From Acidobacteriota bacterium (GTDB lineage Bacteria > Acidobacteriota > Terriglobia > Terriglobales > Acidobacteriaceae): 64,000 bases of DNA. The DNA is taken from contig JARLGI010000033.1 in assembly GCA_031296115.1 (NCBI GenBank), forward strand, positions 1 to 64,000, given 5' to 3'. This document shows positions 1 to 10,277 of this stretch, in pieces. A program made the translations under genes and the position numbers. The notes below the pieces were generated by a model. That model did no database searches. It was not told where the DNA came from and saw only the letters and a list, made by a program, of their open reading frames with translations. Position 1 is the first letter of the stretch. Each line of letters opens with the position of its first letter.

Positions 1-20
1 ACCTATGAGACAGCTTGCCG

Positions 21-1454
21 CTAGGGGCAAGCTACGGATTGGAGTCCTGAGTCGCCCTCTGATGATGGTTCGCTGCGCCCCAGATTGTACCGAAGGCGCG
101 CCTCGAGGGTGCGTTGTTTTTGCTCCTCTCTGCGCCGCCGGATTTCTTCTCGGCGGCCGTAGTAGACGTCGGCAGGGGCCACGTTGCCGATGCCTTCGTG
201 ATAACCCGTCTGGTTGTAGTACTCGAGGAACTCGGCGATCGCCCTTTGCAGCGCCTCCGGGCTGGGATAGACCAGCACGTTCAACCTCGTCTTGATCGTC
301 TGGTGAAAGCGTTCCAGCTTGCCGTTGGTCTGGGGATGATGTGGCGAGCAGCAGAGGTGGCGGATCGACGGCATGCGCAGATAGTCCTCCAGCACCTGCG
401 CGAGGTAACCCGGCCCGTTGTCGGTGAGCAGCCGCGTCTTGTCTTGGAGGGGAACGTGGCGCATCCCGGTGAGGGCCACCGCCGCCTCCACCACCTCCCT
501 GATCGAGGCTGCCGTCCTCTCCAGCATCAGCTTCCAGACCAGGATCATGCGCCAGAAGTCGTTCAGCACCGAGATCAGGTACTACCCGCCCCAGCCGACG
601 ACGAAGAAATAGCTGGCGTCGGATTGCCACTGCTCCTTGATGCGCATCGTCTTCACCCGATACTCCTTACCGGCCGGGAAACCCACCAGCTGGATCTCGC
701 GCACCAGGCCGTGACGTTTCAGGAGGCGGGAAACCGTCGACTCCCAGACCGCGAAGCCGGCGTGGTCGCTGACCTAGAACGCCAGCTCGCGCGGGCTCCG
801 ATCGGGCGGACGCAGGGCTTCCGCCAGGATCGACTCCTGCTCGGAGGGACGCAACCGGTTCCACACCACTCCCGGATCCGGACGACGGTCCACCAGCCCC
901 GCTTCGCCCTCGGCGCGCCGCCGCTTCTGCCCGCCATAGAACGTCGAACGCGGCATGCCCAACTCCCGCAGCGTCCTCCGCTTCGGCAGCGGCGAACGGT
1001 TGACCAGGGTTACGATTTCAAGTTTCTTGCCCGCGGGCATACGAGAGTTCCTCTTCCGCTCGATCAGCCCTAGTACGGGTTTTTTCAGCCCCAGGTTGCT
1101 CACGCTGAGATCGGCCACCTACTGCTTGAGCCGCTCGTTCTCCTGCCGCAGCTGCTGCACCTCGTCGCGGTTGGCCTCGCGCCGAGCGTCACCGCGCATG
1201 CGCCCCTTGCCCGCCTCCATAAAGTCCTTCAGCCACTTGTAGTACACGGTCGGATGGATGCCTTCGCGCCGGCACAACTCAGACACCGCGACCTCGCCAC
1301 GGATGCCTTCCCTCAGGATGCGGATCTTGTCTTCGGAACTGAAGCGCCTACGCGTGGCTCGCTTGGCCTTGCGGATCAGACGGCGTGCGGTTTCTGCCGA
1401 ACGGGCTGCGCCTTTCGGTTGGACTTGCGGATTCCCTGCGTCGTTCATCATCAC
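21..1454 (-). pseudogene. IS3-family transposase, interrupted by three in-frame TAG codons
   Basis: One uninterrupted frame from ATG at 1454 to the stop at 21 encodes both halves of an IS3 transposase. The N-terminal part has a helix-turn-helix (VSELCRREGIHPTVYYKW) followed by a coiled region (ENERLKQ). The C-terminal part is the DDE integrase core, with Asp in WQSDASYF, Asp in LLTDNGPGY and Glu in NGKLERFHQ. Three TAG codons break the frame: 1119-1121 (after ERLKQ), 774-776 (after RELAF) and 582-584 (in GWGG*YLIS). From my knowledge of the family, the last two sit where Tyr is usual. ORFA and ORFB lie in the same frame, unlike the usual -1 frameshift arrangement. It is most likely an inactivated copy. 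Neighbouring genes use TAG as a normal stop, which argues against general amber readthrough. Confidence 0.85.
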
Positions 1455-1545
1455 CCTTCCCCGGCCGCAACGGCCGGCCCGGGTTAGACTGCCTGCGCTC
1501 GCTTCGCTCGCTGCGGTAGTCTAACCCCAGTTTCCGGGTGACTCA
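48..1545 (-). mobile_element. decayed IS3-family insertion sequence
   Basis: The element runs on the minus strand. Its putative ends read inward as TGAGTCGCCC (from 48) and TGAGTCACCC (from 1545), a 9 of 10 match starting with the TG typical of IS3 ends. Similarity continues only weakly inside, and I see no clear target duplication. If these ends are right, the transposase frame runs about 27 bases past the left end into flanking DNA. The content is an IS3-type transposase carrying nonsense codons, so the copy should not move by itself. The exact boundaries are an inference. Confidence 0.6.
1461..1527 (-). promoter_or_regulatory. nested hairpins in the leader of the IS3 transposase
   Basis: Two perfect inverted repeats lie just upstream of the transposase ATG (1454). 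CCGGCCG/CGGCCGG (1461-1477, 3-base loop) abuts the ribosome-binding region. GGGTTAGACT/AGTCTAACCC (1481-1527) has a 10-bp outer stem, and its interior is also partly self-complementary. Leader structures of this sort are known in some insertion sequences to limit translation from readthrough transcripts. That role is inferred here. Confidence 0.5.
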
Positions 1546-1601
1546 AACTCAATCCCTGTAGCTTATCCTTCCCAACAAAACGGTCTCACTTCCGCTGAAG
1601 G

Positions 1602-1617
1602 GGAACATATATGTTCC
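1602..1617. promoter_or_regulatory. 16-bp perfect palindrome GGAACATATATGTTCC
   Basis: A perfect 16-bp palindrome lies between the IS element and the 3' end of dnaG. GAAC and GTTC half-sites flank ATATAT, which resembles a dimeric repressor operator (LexA-like half-sites, but with a spacer of 6 rather than 4). No promoter or gene start is obvious next to it, so it may be a relic or may belong to sequence disrupted by the IS. Confidence 0.35.
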
Positions 1618-1710
1618 GCGCAGAGTTCGCTTGAGGAGCGACCAAAAATTGTCAAATCCCTGGGTATGCACCTGCCCGTTGACGTATTCGTGCCTCCGGC
1701 GGGCGGTTAA

Positions 1711-3543
1711 CTAAGGACTGTCGCCCATCGCGGTCATGGCCCGGCGTATCTTCAGCCGCTCCTGCAACAGCTTGGACGCGGAAGTGGAATCTTGCCGTCG
1801 CTCGGCTTCCTTCAGTTGATGTTGCAGGTCGTCCAGCTGGCGACGCAGTACCCGCCGGCGCAACGAGCGGATGGCGCTCTCCAGCAACTCCGGCGTAAGT
1901 TCTTCGCGCTCGTCCATGAGGATGGCCGCCAGGAGGTTGCGTTGGCCTTCCTCAAGCAGCAACGACATCGGATCCAATCCCCGCTCCTGCGCCATCAGCA
2001 ACTGGTCAATCAGGCTTTCCGCAGCCGAGCCCACATGCAGCCTCTCGCCTGACAAAGCGAAGTGCGCCTGCCGCGCCGCATCGAAGTCCGAATCCTGTCC
2101 TTCGCGATTGCTCACCGGGCTGTTCGCCAGCTCGCGGCTGGCCAGCGCGCGGATGAGCACCCGCTCTGCGTCGGTCAGCCCGATGCCGCTCGGTGCATGG
2201 ACTTGCGATGCCGAACGCGCGCCCGCGGCATGCCGCAGCTCCTGCCTGAGCACGGACGACTCGATTCCCAGCCGATGCGAGATCTCGTTGGCCAACTCGT
2301 CGCGCACGATGCGGCTGGGCACCCGCTGAATGTGCGGCAGAAGATAGTTCAGCGCCTTGACCTTGGCCTCGGGCGTGCGGGTGGGGAACTGTGTCCTGGC
2401 GCGCTCGATGAGGTAGTCGAAATACTTCTGCGAGTGCGCGAGCGCTTCGCCGTAGGCCGCCACTCCCTTGCGTCGGACATACAGGTCGGGATCGAAGCCA
2501 GTCTCCAGCGTCAGCACCTTAATCTGGAAATCCTCGCTCACCAGCAGCGCCAGCGAGCGCTCGGCAGCGGCAGCACCTGCCGTATCAGGATCAAAATTCA
2601 CCACGATGTTCTTGCTGAATCGCCCCAGCAGCCGGGCTTGCAGTTCGGTGAAGGCGGTGCCCGAACTGGCCAGCACGTTGTGAAACCCCGCGGCGTAAAC
2701 CGAGATGCAGTCCATCTGGCCTTCGACCAGGATGACGTACTCCAGCTTGCGAATCGCCTCCTTCGCCTTGTCAAGATTGAACAGCACCCGCGACTTGGAA
2801 TAGATCGGAGTCTCCGGCGAATTCAGATACTTCGGACCGGCCTTCTCGTCGGTCGCCAGCGTTCGTCCGGTGAATGCAATGACCTTGCCCGATTCGTTCG
2901 CGATGGGAAACATCACGCGATTGCGAAACTTGGAATACAGCGCCGCGCTCTTGTCGGAGTCATCGCCCTTGTCCTTCCACGAGAACAGTCCCGACTCGCG
3001 CATCTGTTCCTCGTTATGTTGCCCGCGCAGCGCATCGCGCAGCAGGAAGCCGGAATCGGGGGCGAAGCCGATGCGAAACTCAGTGATGGTCTCCGGCGTC
3101 AGCCCGCGCGAGGCGAGATATTCGCGCGCGTTGGCCCCCTCGGGCCGGCGCAGCTGCTCCCCGAAGAACTTGCAGGCGCGCTCGTGCATGTCGATCAACC
3201 CGCCCCGAAGCCCCGCCTGGCGGGCTTCTTCCGGCGACGAGAAAATCATCTTGGGCAGCGGAATTTTCAGCTTCTCGGCAATCAGGCGCACCGCTTCCGG
3301 GAAGGTGATGTTCTCGACCTTCTGCACGAAGCTGAAGACATCGCCGGAGGCGCCGCATCCGAAGCAGTGGAAGAATTGCCGCGCGGCGTGCACCGAGAAC
3401 GAAGGCGTTTTTTCCTGGTGAAAGGGACAAAGCCCGGCGAAGTTCTGCGCTCCCGCTTTGCGCAGGGTGACGTACTCGCCCACAATGCGGACGATGTCCG
3501 CCTGCTGCTTGACGGTGTACGCGAAATCACCCGGGTTAGCCAT
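1711..3543 (-). CDS. dnaG: DNA primase DnaG
   Basis: Full-length bacterial primase (610 aa) that makes RNA primers for DNA replication. The N-terminal CHC2 zinc finger is complete (CPFHQEKTPSF...FHCFGCGASGD, residues about 39-66). The RNA polymerase/TOPRIM core shows LVEGQMD near residue 275 and the acidic FDPDTAG motif near residue 320. The C-terminal third is the variable helicase-binding region and is rich in Arg, Glu and Gln near its end. Length is normal for the family and the ATG gives the expected MxNPGDFAYTVKQQADIV start. No rpoD or rpsU follows it in this window. Instead its 3' side meets the decayed IS element. Confidence 0.97.
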   Translation of the reverse strand: MANPGDFAYTVKQQADIVRIVGEYVTLRKAGAQNFAGLCPFHQEKTPSFSVHAARQFFHCFGCGASGDVFSFVQKVENITFPEAVRLIAEKLKIPLPKMIFSSPEEARQAGLRGGLIDMHERACKFFGEQLRRPEGANAREYLASRGLTPETITEFRIGFAPDSGFLLRDALRGQHNEEQMRESGLFSWKDKGDDSDKSAALYSKFRNRVMFPIANESGKVIAFTGRTLATDEKAGPKYLNSPETPIYSKSRVLFNLDKAKEAIRKLEYVILVEGQMDCISVYAAGFHNVLASSGTAFTELQARLLGRFSKNIVVNFDPDTAGAAAAERSLALLVSEDFQIKVLTLETGFDPDLYVRRKGVAAYGEALAHSQKYFDYLIERARTQFPTRTPEAKVKALNYLLPHIQRVPSRIVRDELANEISHRLGIESSVLRQELRHAAGARSASQVHAPSGIGLTDAERVLIRALASRELANSPVSNREGQDSDFDAARQAHFALSGERLHVGSAAESLIDQLLMAQERGLDPMSLLLEEGQRNLLAAILMDEREELTPELLESAIRSLRRRVLRRQLDDLQHQLKEAERRQDSTSASKLLQERLKIRRAMTAMGDSP

Positions 3544-3781
3544 GCTGTTCTAGTGTGCAGGAAACGAGTGGAGCACGGGCAGCGAAATCTGGACAGCGCT
3601 GTGGAAAAGTTGTGCGAATTGCCGGCACCCTGTTGAACGGAGTGCAAAATGCTTCCGAAACAAGCCCCGGAATAGCCTGCTCACTTCGACTGCCGACTTT
3701 CGCCGCTCGGCAGCGCAGCCTGTATTCTAACTAATGTCATTAGCAAAGATATTGAGCAATTTGCAGCAAGAAGGAACCTCA

Positions 3782-4348
3782 ATGCCACGCCACCGCCGCT
3801 TCGTGTGTAAGATAGCCCAACTTTGCCTGTTTGCAAGCCTGATTTCTCTGGGAGTGCAGGCGCAGAAAATCAAGGTGGACTACGACAAGAACCTCGACTT
3901 CTCCAAGTTCAAGACCTTCGCCTTCGGCAAGCACGACGCAGTATCGCGGCCCACGTTGGCGCTCGCCATCGCCAGCGCGGTCCAGGCGCACCTGATCAAG
4001 CAAGGCCTGCAGCCGGTAGACAGCAATCCCGACCTCTACGTTCAGATGTACGGCTCGGTGGATTCCGACGTGGCGGTGAGCTATTCCGATTTCTACTACG
4101 GCATGGGCGGCTTTCCACCCTTCGATCAGAGCTTCGTGATGTGGGGAGCGATGCCCGGCACGACGACGACGGCGGTCGTCCACAAAGGCCAGCTGGTGGT
4201 GGACCTCATCGACGCCAGCCAGAAGAAACTGGCATGGCGCGGCATGGCCACGGAAAAGCTCAGCGAGCAGAGAAGCAAGCTGATGAAACAAGTCAACGCG
4301 ATCGCAGACAAGATGTTCCAGCAGTATCCGGGAGGAAATAGCAGGTGA
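3782..4348 (+). CDS. DUF4136-type secreted protein
   Basis: A 188-aa protein of the DUF4136 type. A Sec signal peptide (MPRHRRFVCKIAQLCLFASL...) ends near residue 28 at VQAQ. It is followed by the family pattern of a strand carrying KIKVDYDKNLDFSKFKTFAFG and a later segment with VDLIDASQKKLAWRGMATEKL. I chose ATG 3782 over an in-frame ATG at 3734 because AAGAAGGA lies at the right distance and the signal peptide then starts correctly. There is no lipobox cysteine at the cleavage site, so it is probably periplasmic or peripheral. Function is unknown. It stands alone between dnaG (opposite strand) and a pseudogene. Confidence 0.8.
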   Translation: MPRHRRFVCKIAQLCLFASLISLGVQAQKIKVDYDKNLDFSKFKTFAFGKHDAVSRPTLALAIASAVQAHLIKQGLQPVDSNPDLYVQMYGSVDSDVAVSYSDFYYGMGGFPPFDQSFVMWGAMPGTTTTAVVHKGQLVVDLIDASQKKLAWRGMATEKLSEQRSKLMKQVNAIADKMFQQYPGGNSR

Positions 4349-4460
4349 CTGGCCGGTCCATCTCGAAGTGGACTAGTCGGATCATCACGTCGGAATTGAG
4401 GGCAGACCAGGCACTAGCAACAATCTCAAGGGAAATACCGGACGAAGGCGACGGTGGACT

Positions 4461-5974
4461 TTGACACAATACCCATCGCAAGGCAGCCGTTCCTCTAAGG
4501 CAGAAGACGCCATTGTCAATTCGGGCGTCGTCAGTGTTCTTGTCGCGGCGATGCTGGCCGCTTTTTATCTGGTGACCAGCATCTACATTGGCAGCCATCG
4601 TCTGTTCTGGTACCACGAAATCGTCACCGTACATATAGCGGGGCTACCCAATCTTGCAACCATCCTCGACGCCCTTGCTCACGGAGCGGACGGTATGCCT
4701 CCCGGCTACTACACTCTTGCTACGGCGGTTCAGCGACTCATCGGCGCCAGCGAGGTCGCAGCCCGGCTGACCTCCGCCCTGGCCATGGCTGCCGGTCTGC
4801 TAATCACGTTCGACTGTGCCCGAAGGCTCACCGATGGTCTGCACAGATTGGTTGGACTCGCGGTTCTGAGCTGTTCGTTTCTGCCCTACTACGGTTATGA
4901 GGCGCGCTCCTACGCAATCTATTTTATGTTGCCGGCGATCTCTTTCTGGATATGGACGTGTACCCCCCAACGACAGGAGATGGCCCGCGATTGCATTCGG
5001 AACGGTGCTTTTCTTGTCTGCCGCAATTCACTACTACGCTGTTCTGCTCCTGGTTCCCTACGGACTATGGGAACTGTATCGCTGGAAACCATGACGCCGT
5101 CCTTCGTCAAAGCTGATTGCCGGGCTCTTGGGAGTAGCTTTGTCTGTCGCTCTCATGGCGAATCTGATGCTCTCTTATTCGCGACAGTTTTCGGCTGCCT
5201 TTTCGGCGACACCCTGGACACCCTCCTTCAGCGGATTGAGGGTGCTGTTCTATGACTTGTTTCCCGATGGGTTGTTCTTGCTCGTGCTCGTCATGATTTG
5301 GATCGTGCTGACGCCGACCAGAACCGGGAACATCCAAGAGGAGCCGATGCCGCCGGTGAATCGGTGGGCTGGTTGTTTCTCTGCATACCGCTGGCTGGGT
5401 TCGTCTTGGCGAAGTGGAAAACCAATGCTTTCCTTAGCCGCTATTTCATCAGCGCACTGCCCGGCATCGCGGTTGCATTTCGTGCTGGTCATGGCGCCAC
5501 CTCCGCGATGCTCGTCGCGTATCAATTGGAATTTTCCTGATTCTGGCAACCTGGGGAGCAGCGAACCAGATGAGGACGGCCTTGCACCCGGACTTGGTCG
5601 ATCCCAACGGACAGTAAGTCAAAACCAGGCGCTATCTCAGCTTGGAAGTTGCCCTGCATGGTGAGGGGAAACGATTTCTGGTGTTTTCGAGCAGTATTCT
5701 GCACGCCGAGATTGCGCACTACTCCAGGCATCCCGACGATTGTTTCTTGTTGCTTCCACCAGATCCCACTGACCAGACGATCCAGAACGTCATGGAGCTG
5801 AAACTGGCTCAATACTATCCCCTACAGTTCTGGACCTTGGATGAGCTCAAGCAGCACGCCTCGGAAGTAGCATTGATTGAGCCCAGGCCGGACATTCTGG
5901 ATGAGCTAAGGCAGGCTGGATTCAGGCTTACGGTACGGTCTCCGAAACCGATGGAAGTTGTGTATTTGCCGTAG
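4461..5974 (+). pseudogene. membrane glycosyltransferase-like protein (GT39/ArnT-type), multiply frameshifted
   Basis: Coding similarity continues for about 1.5 kb but jumps frames. Frame 3 covers 4461 to about 4965 (membrane helix, then FWYHEIVTV, YEARSYAIYF). Frame 1 runs from about 4980 (AIHYYAVLLLVPYGLWELYRW), through a TGA at 5092-5094, to about 5340. Frame 3 returns at about 5345-5540 (GWLFLCIPLAGFVLAKW, FLSRYFISALPGIAVAF). Frame 2 runs from about 5640 to the stop at 5974 (SILHAEIAHYSRHP... MEVVYLP). The acidic residue in the first loop (FWYHEI, where GT39 enzymes usually have D/E), YEARSYA and the multiple hydrophobic helices suggest a polyprenyl-phosphate-sugar glycosyltransferase. 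With at least three frameshifts and one nonsense codon it is not functional as it stands. Confidence 0.75.
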
Positions 5975-6090
5975 GATTTGCAGAAGCCTAGCCTCCGACT
6001 ACGGCCTAGACCCCGTATGGTTGCCCAAGTGCGCAACGCATGGCACCTGGATTCAGATGCCATGCGCTCCATGCGGCCGGGCAGGTCCGA

Positions 6091-6205
6091 TTAAGGCGTA
6101 GCCTCGTACACCACGCCGCACGCACCCACACAACTGGTTGGGTTGCCCGTGCCCCCAATCGTAGTGGCGTCATAAAGGTTGCCACTCTTGTCCGTCGAAA
6201 GCCTA
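6091..6205 (-). pseudogene. C-terminal fragment of a GloVer-type tandem-repeat protein
   Basis: On the minus strand, a frame ending at TAA (6091-6093) reads DKSGNLYDATTIGGTG, then PTSCVGACGVVYEATP. This matches my recollection of the GNLYGTT..GG...G.VFEL repeat of choice-of-anchor GloVer-repeat secreted proteins, which are common in Acidobacteriota. There is no start codon, and the frame runs into the 3' end of bipA. Only about 35 codons are left, so it is a relic showing that a larger gene once lay here. Confidence 0.5.
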
Positions 6206-8032
<1,827 letters not shown>

Positions 8033-8152
8033 AACTGCTTTCCTTTTCCTGTCAGGGGAAGCCGCGTGCAATCCAGGCGGAGGGGTTCGAAACAGATACT
8101 ATCAGTTTACAATACGCGCGGTGCTTTCAGGATTTCATGGGGGAGGCACGAC

Positions 8153-8620
8153 ATGACGAGCCTTGGAGTTACTGCTGCTTTCCTGTGTGTATTGTTATCA
8201 GTGAAGCTGGCGATAGGACAGCAGAGTTCCGGCAAGGATGCCCAGGAATCCGCTCGAGGGACAGTCGTGCACATGCTGGCTGCCCGCCTCCGGGTACAGA
8301 TCCGGGTAGGAAGGCGCCATTCGATCCCTGCAAGTACTCCCGGCTCGGGCCTGGAATTCACGCCGCACGTCCGTTGTCCCTAGTCGACCCCGACTACTCC
8401 GAGCCGGCAAGGAACGAAAATAATGGGAACGGTTGTGGTCGGCGTCGCTCTCAGCGAGAGGGGTGAAGTCGATGACGTTAAGGTGCTTCGCTCGCTGGAG
8501 CTCGGATTGGATCAAAACGCCGTGGATGCAGTAAAACAATCGAAATTTGCGCCTGCTACGAAGGATGGCAGGCCCCTGGCTGTACAGTTTGAGATGGAGA
8601 TGACGTTTAAGCTGTACTAG
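8153..8620 (+). pseudogene. TonB C-terminal-domain protein, frameshifted
   Basis: GGGGGAGG precedes ATG 8153 and a good signal peptide (MTSLGVTAAFLCVLLSVKLA). The frame then decays to a TAG at 8381-8383. The conserved lead-in of the TonB domain (LVDPDYSEPARNEN, about 8368-8421) is in frame 1. The rest (GTVVVGVALSERGEVDDVKV... FKLY, 8423-8620) is back in frame 2. At least two indels are therefore needed to restore a protein of about 150 aa. The intact neighbour at 8673 is a paralogue with the same layout, so this looks like the dead copy of a tandem duplication. Confidence 0.75.
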
Positions 8621-8672
8621 ACGCTGCGGCGGTTTAGGATAACGGTATGGTTTGCACGACTCAGGGGCCTGA

Positions 8673-9107
8673 ATGCGCGTTCTTGCGCTGATCGCAGTGG
8701 TGGCCTCGCTTTTGACGGTTGCTGCGAATGCTTCGCCGCAAAGCGGCATGCAGCGCCCCGAGTCATCCTCGACTCTTTCGACTTCGCCCGCTGACTTTTC
8801 TGACGACCAGACATTCTCGCAATACCAGCGCATCACCTCAGGCATCCGGCCGCCCAAGGCGACCCACGCTCCCGACCCAAAGTTTCCCGCGCTACCGCCG
8901 GACGCCGAGCAGCATGGGACCGTCATGCTGCTTGTTGGGGTGAACACCAAAGGACACGTCGCAGCCGTCCGCGTGTTGCGCAGCGATGAGCCCGCATTTG
9001 AGAAGAGTGCCGTCGAAACCGTGAAGAAGTGGAAATTCAAACCGGCAGAAAAGAACGGCCAGCCCGTGCCGGTTCAGGTCACGGTGGAGATGAAGTTTCA
9101 GAAGTAG
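8673..9107 (+). CDS. TonB family (TonB C-terminal domain) protein
   Basis: A 144-aa protein with a signal peptide (MRVLALIAVVASLLTVAANA) followed directly by a TonB C-terminal-like domain: PDPKFPALPPDAEQHGTV, VAAVRVLRSDEPAFEKSAVE, KKWKFKPAEKNGQPVPV. It lacks the N-terminal membrane anchor and long proline-rich spacer of a true energy-transducing TonB, so it is probably a soluble periplasmic or secreted protein. Such short TonB-domain proteins are abundant in Acidobacteriota and their function is unknown. It lies 52 bases after the decayed paralogue. Confidence 0.75.
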   Translation: MRVLALIAVVASLLTVAANASPQSGMQRPESSSTLSTSPADFSDDQTFSQYQRITSGIRPPKATHAPDPKFPALPPDAEQHGTVMLLVGVNTKGHVAAVRVLRSDEPAFEKSAVETVKKWKFKPAEKNGQPVPVQVTVEMKFQK

Positions 9108-9128
9108 CAGGCAGCGAGCCCAGGACAG

Positions 9129-9147
9129 CCCAGCGCGCAGCGCTGGG
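9129..9147. terminator. hairpin after the TonB-domain gene
   Basis: CCCAGCG-cgcag-CGCTGGG is a perfect 7-bp GC stem starting 21 bases after the stop of the TonB-domain gene. No T-run follows, so it is a structure that could act in termination or RNA stability rather than a classical intrinsic terminator. Confidence 0.35.
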
Positions 9148-9623
9148 TGGGCGTGCCCCTGAATGCCAACCCCGGCAGAAGTTGCCGCCTGGTTACCTCA
9201 CACCCGCATATCACGAAAGTATAGTTACCTTCCTTTCCCTTTCGTAACTTGACAACCACGCCCACTCGCCCCGCGAAATTCGCGGCCGGAGCCCGAGTTC
9301 TTTGACAACCTGAGATTTACCAGTGTGCAAACAAAGCCCTGATGGCGAAATCCAAGACTCGCCATTTTTCCAAGATAAGCCCTTTGTTATGAAATGATTA
9401 GCATATAACTCATTTATATTCAATTCATTACAGCCAGAGATTTTTTCGTGTCTTGCTTTTCAACATTCTGCCGGGACCAAGGGGAGGGTGAGGGTGAGGG
9501 GGATTAACCAAACGGTAATAGGTCAGTCGTAAGTCGAAAGCCAGGCAAGTGCCACAGGATTTACCAATCAGTCAGCAGCCCGCGGTCCGGGCATCGGCGC
9601 CATCTGGGGGATAATGAGAGCAG
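9148..9623. other. gene-free region with an AT-rich island
   Basis: No convincing gene. About 9310-9450 is clearly AT-richer than the surroundings (for example ATGATTAGCATATAACTCATTTATATTCAA). It contains an inverted repeat TGGCGA/TCGCCA at 9343-9364 followed by TTTTT on the plus strand. A purine-rich GGGGAGGGTGAGGGTGAGGGGG string lies near 9480-9502. This could hold a small RNA or a degraded mobile element. I cannot tell which. Confidence 0.4.
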
Positions 9624-10163
9624 ATGTTCAATCAAATTAGTCCCTCTTCCAGACATCCTGCGACCGAAGACGCAGTTGACTTGCTCGTCGGCTGCCATCA
9701 ACGGATTCGCCACTTCACCGGGGTCGCCGTGAGGTTGGCGCACGCACAGGGTGCCACACTAGATGAGGTCAGCCAGGCGGCTGGCTCGGTCCAGACCTAC
9801 TACTCGGTCTCGCTGCCACTGCACGAGGCCGACGAAGAACAGACTTTGCGGCCGCGGTTGAACGCTGTCGGCGATGAGCGGGTCCAGCACGCGTTACGCG
9901 CCATGAGCGACCAGCACCTGGCCATCGATGAGCTATTGGAGCGCCTGCTTCCCCTGCTGGTGATGGTGAGGAACAATCCGGAGACGTTGCCCGCCGCCGG
10001 TAGCGAGATGTGCTCGCTCACCAAAGCGCTGGACGAAATTTTCGGCGCGCATCTGCAGATGGAGGAGGAAGTAATTTTCCCGCCGATCCGCAGTGCGTTG
10101 CCAGAGAGCGCACAGGGCGAGATGTTGCAGGAGATGCAAGCACGGCGCAAGCAGGGAGAATAG
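9624..10163 (+). CDS. hemerythrin HHE-domain protein
   Basis: A 179-aa all-helical protein of the hemerythrin/HHE cation-binding family, with a likely di-iron site that binds O2 or handles NO and redox signals. Candidate ligands are spaced along four helices: VGCHQRIRHF (about residue 22), LPLHEADEE (about 68), SDQHLAIDE (about 93) and GAHLQMEEEVIFPPI (about 135). There is no signal peptide, so it is cytoplasmic. It converges on the anti-sigma/sigma pair on the opposite strand and lies near the exported hemoglobin, a grouping that suggests a gas or redox theme but does not prove it. Confidence 0.8.
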   Translation: MFNQISPSSRHPATEDAVDLLVGCHQRIRHFTGVAVRLAHAQGATLDEVSQAAGSVQTYYSVSLPLHEADEEQTLRPRLNAVGDERVQHALRAMSDQHLAIDELLERLLPLLVMVRNNPETLPAAGSEMCSLTKALDEIFGAHLQMEEEVIFPPIRSALPESAQGEMLQEMQARRKQGE

Positions 10164-10166
10164 TCT

Positions 10167-10226
10167 GCAGGGGCTAAAGCCGCAGTTTCTTAGCGACTCT
10201 TTGCGGCACGACTGAAGTCATGCCCT
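10167..10226 (+). repeat. dispersed repeat GGGGCTAAAGCC...GCGGCACGACTGAAGTCATGCCCT
   Basis: A two-part intergenic repeat. GCAGGGGCTAAAGCCGCAG is followed after a spacer by GCGGCACGACTGAAGTCATGCCCT, whose second half is a small inverted repeat (GCACGACT/GTCATGC). A related copy lies at 46220-46284. It occupies the gap between the convergent hemerythrin and anti-sigma genes. Confidence 0.6.
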
Positions 10227-10277
10227 GATGCAAGGCGGGCAAGCCAGGTTCTCTGCGCGCCAACCTCTGAAAACAAT

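Noticed and set aside
2062-3636. 524-codon plus-strand frame opposite dnaG
   Set aside because: Antisense shadow of a complete primase gene.
8085-8110. GGTTCGAAACAGATAC, resembling a tRNA T-arm
   Set aside because: No acceptor stem, anticodon arm or CCA could be folded around it.
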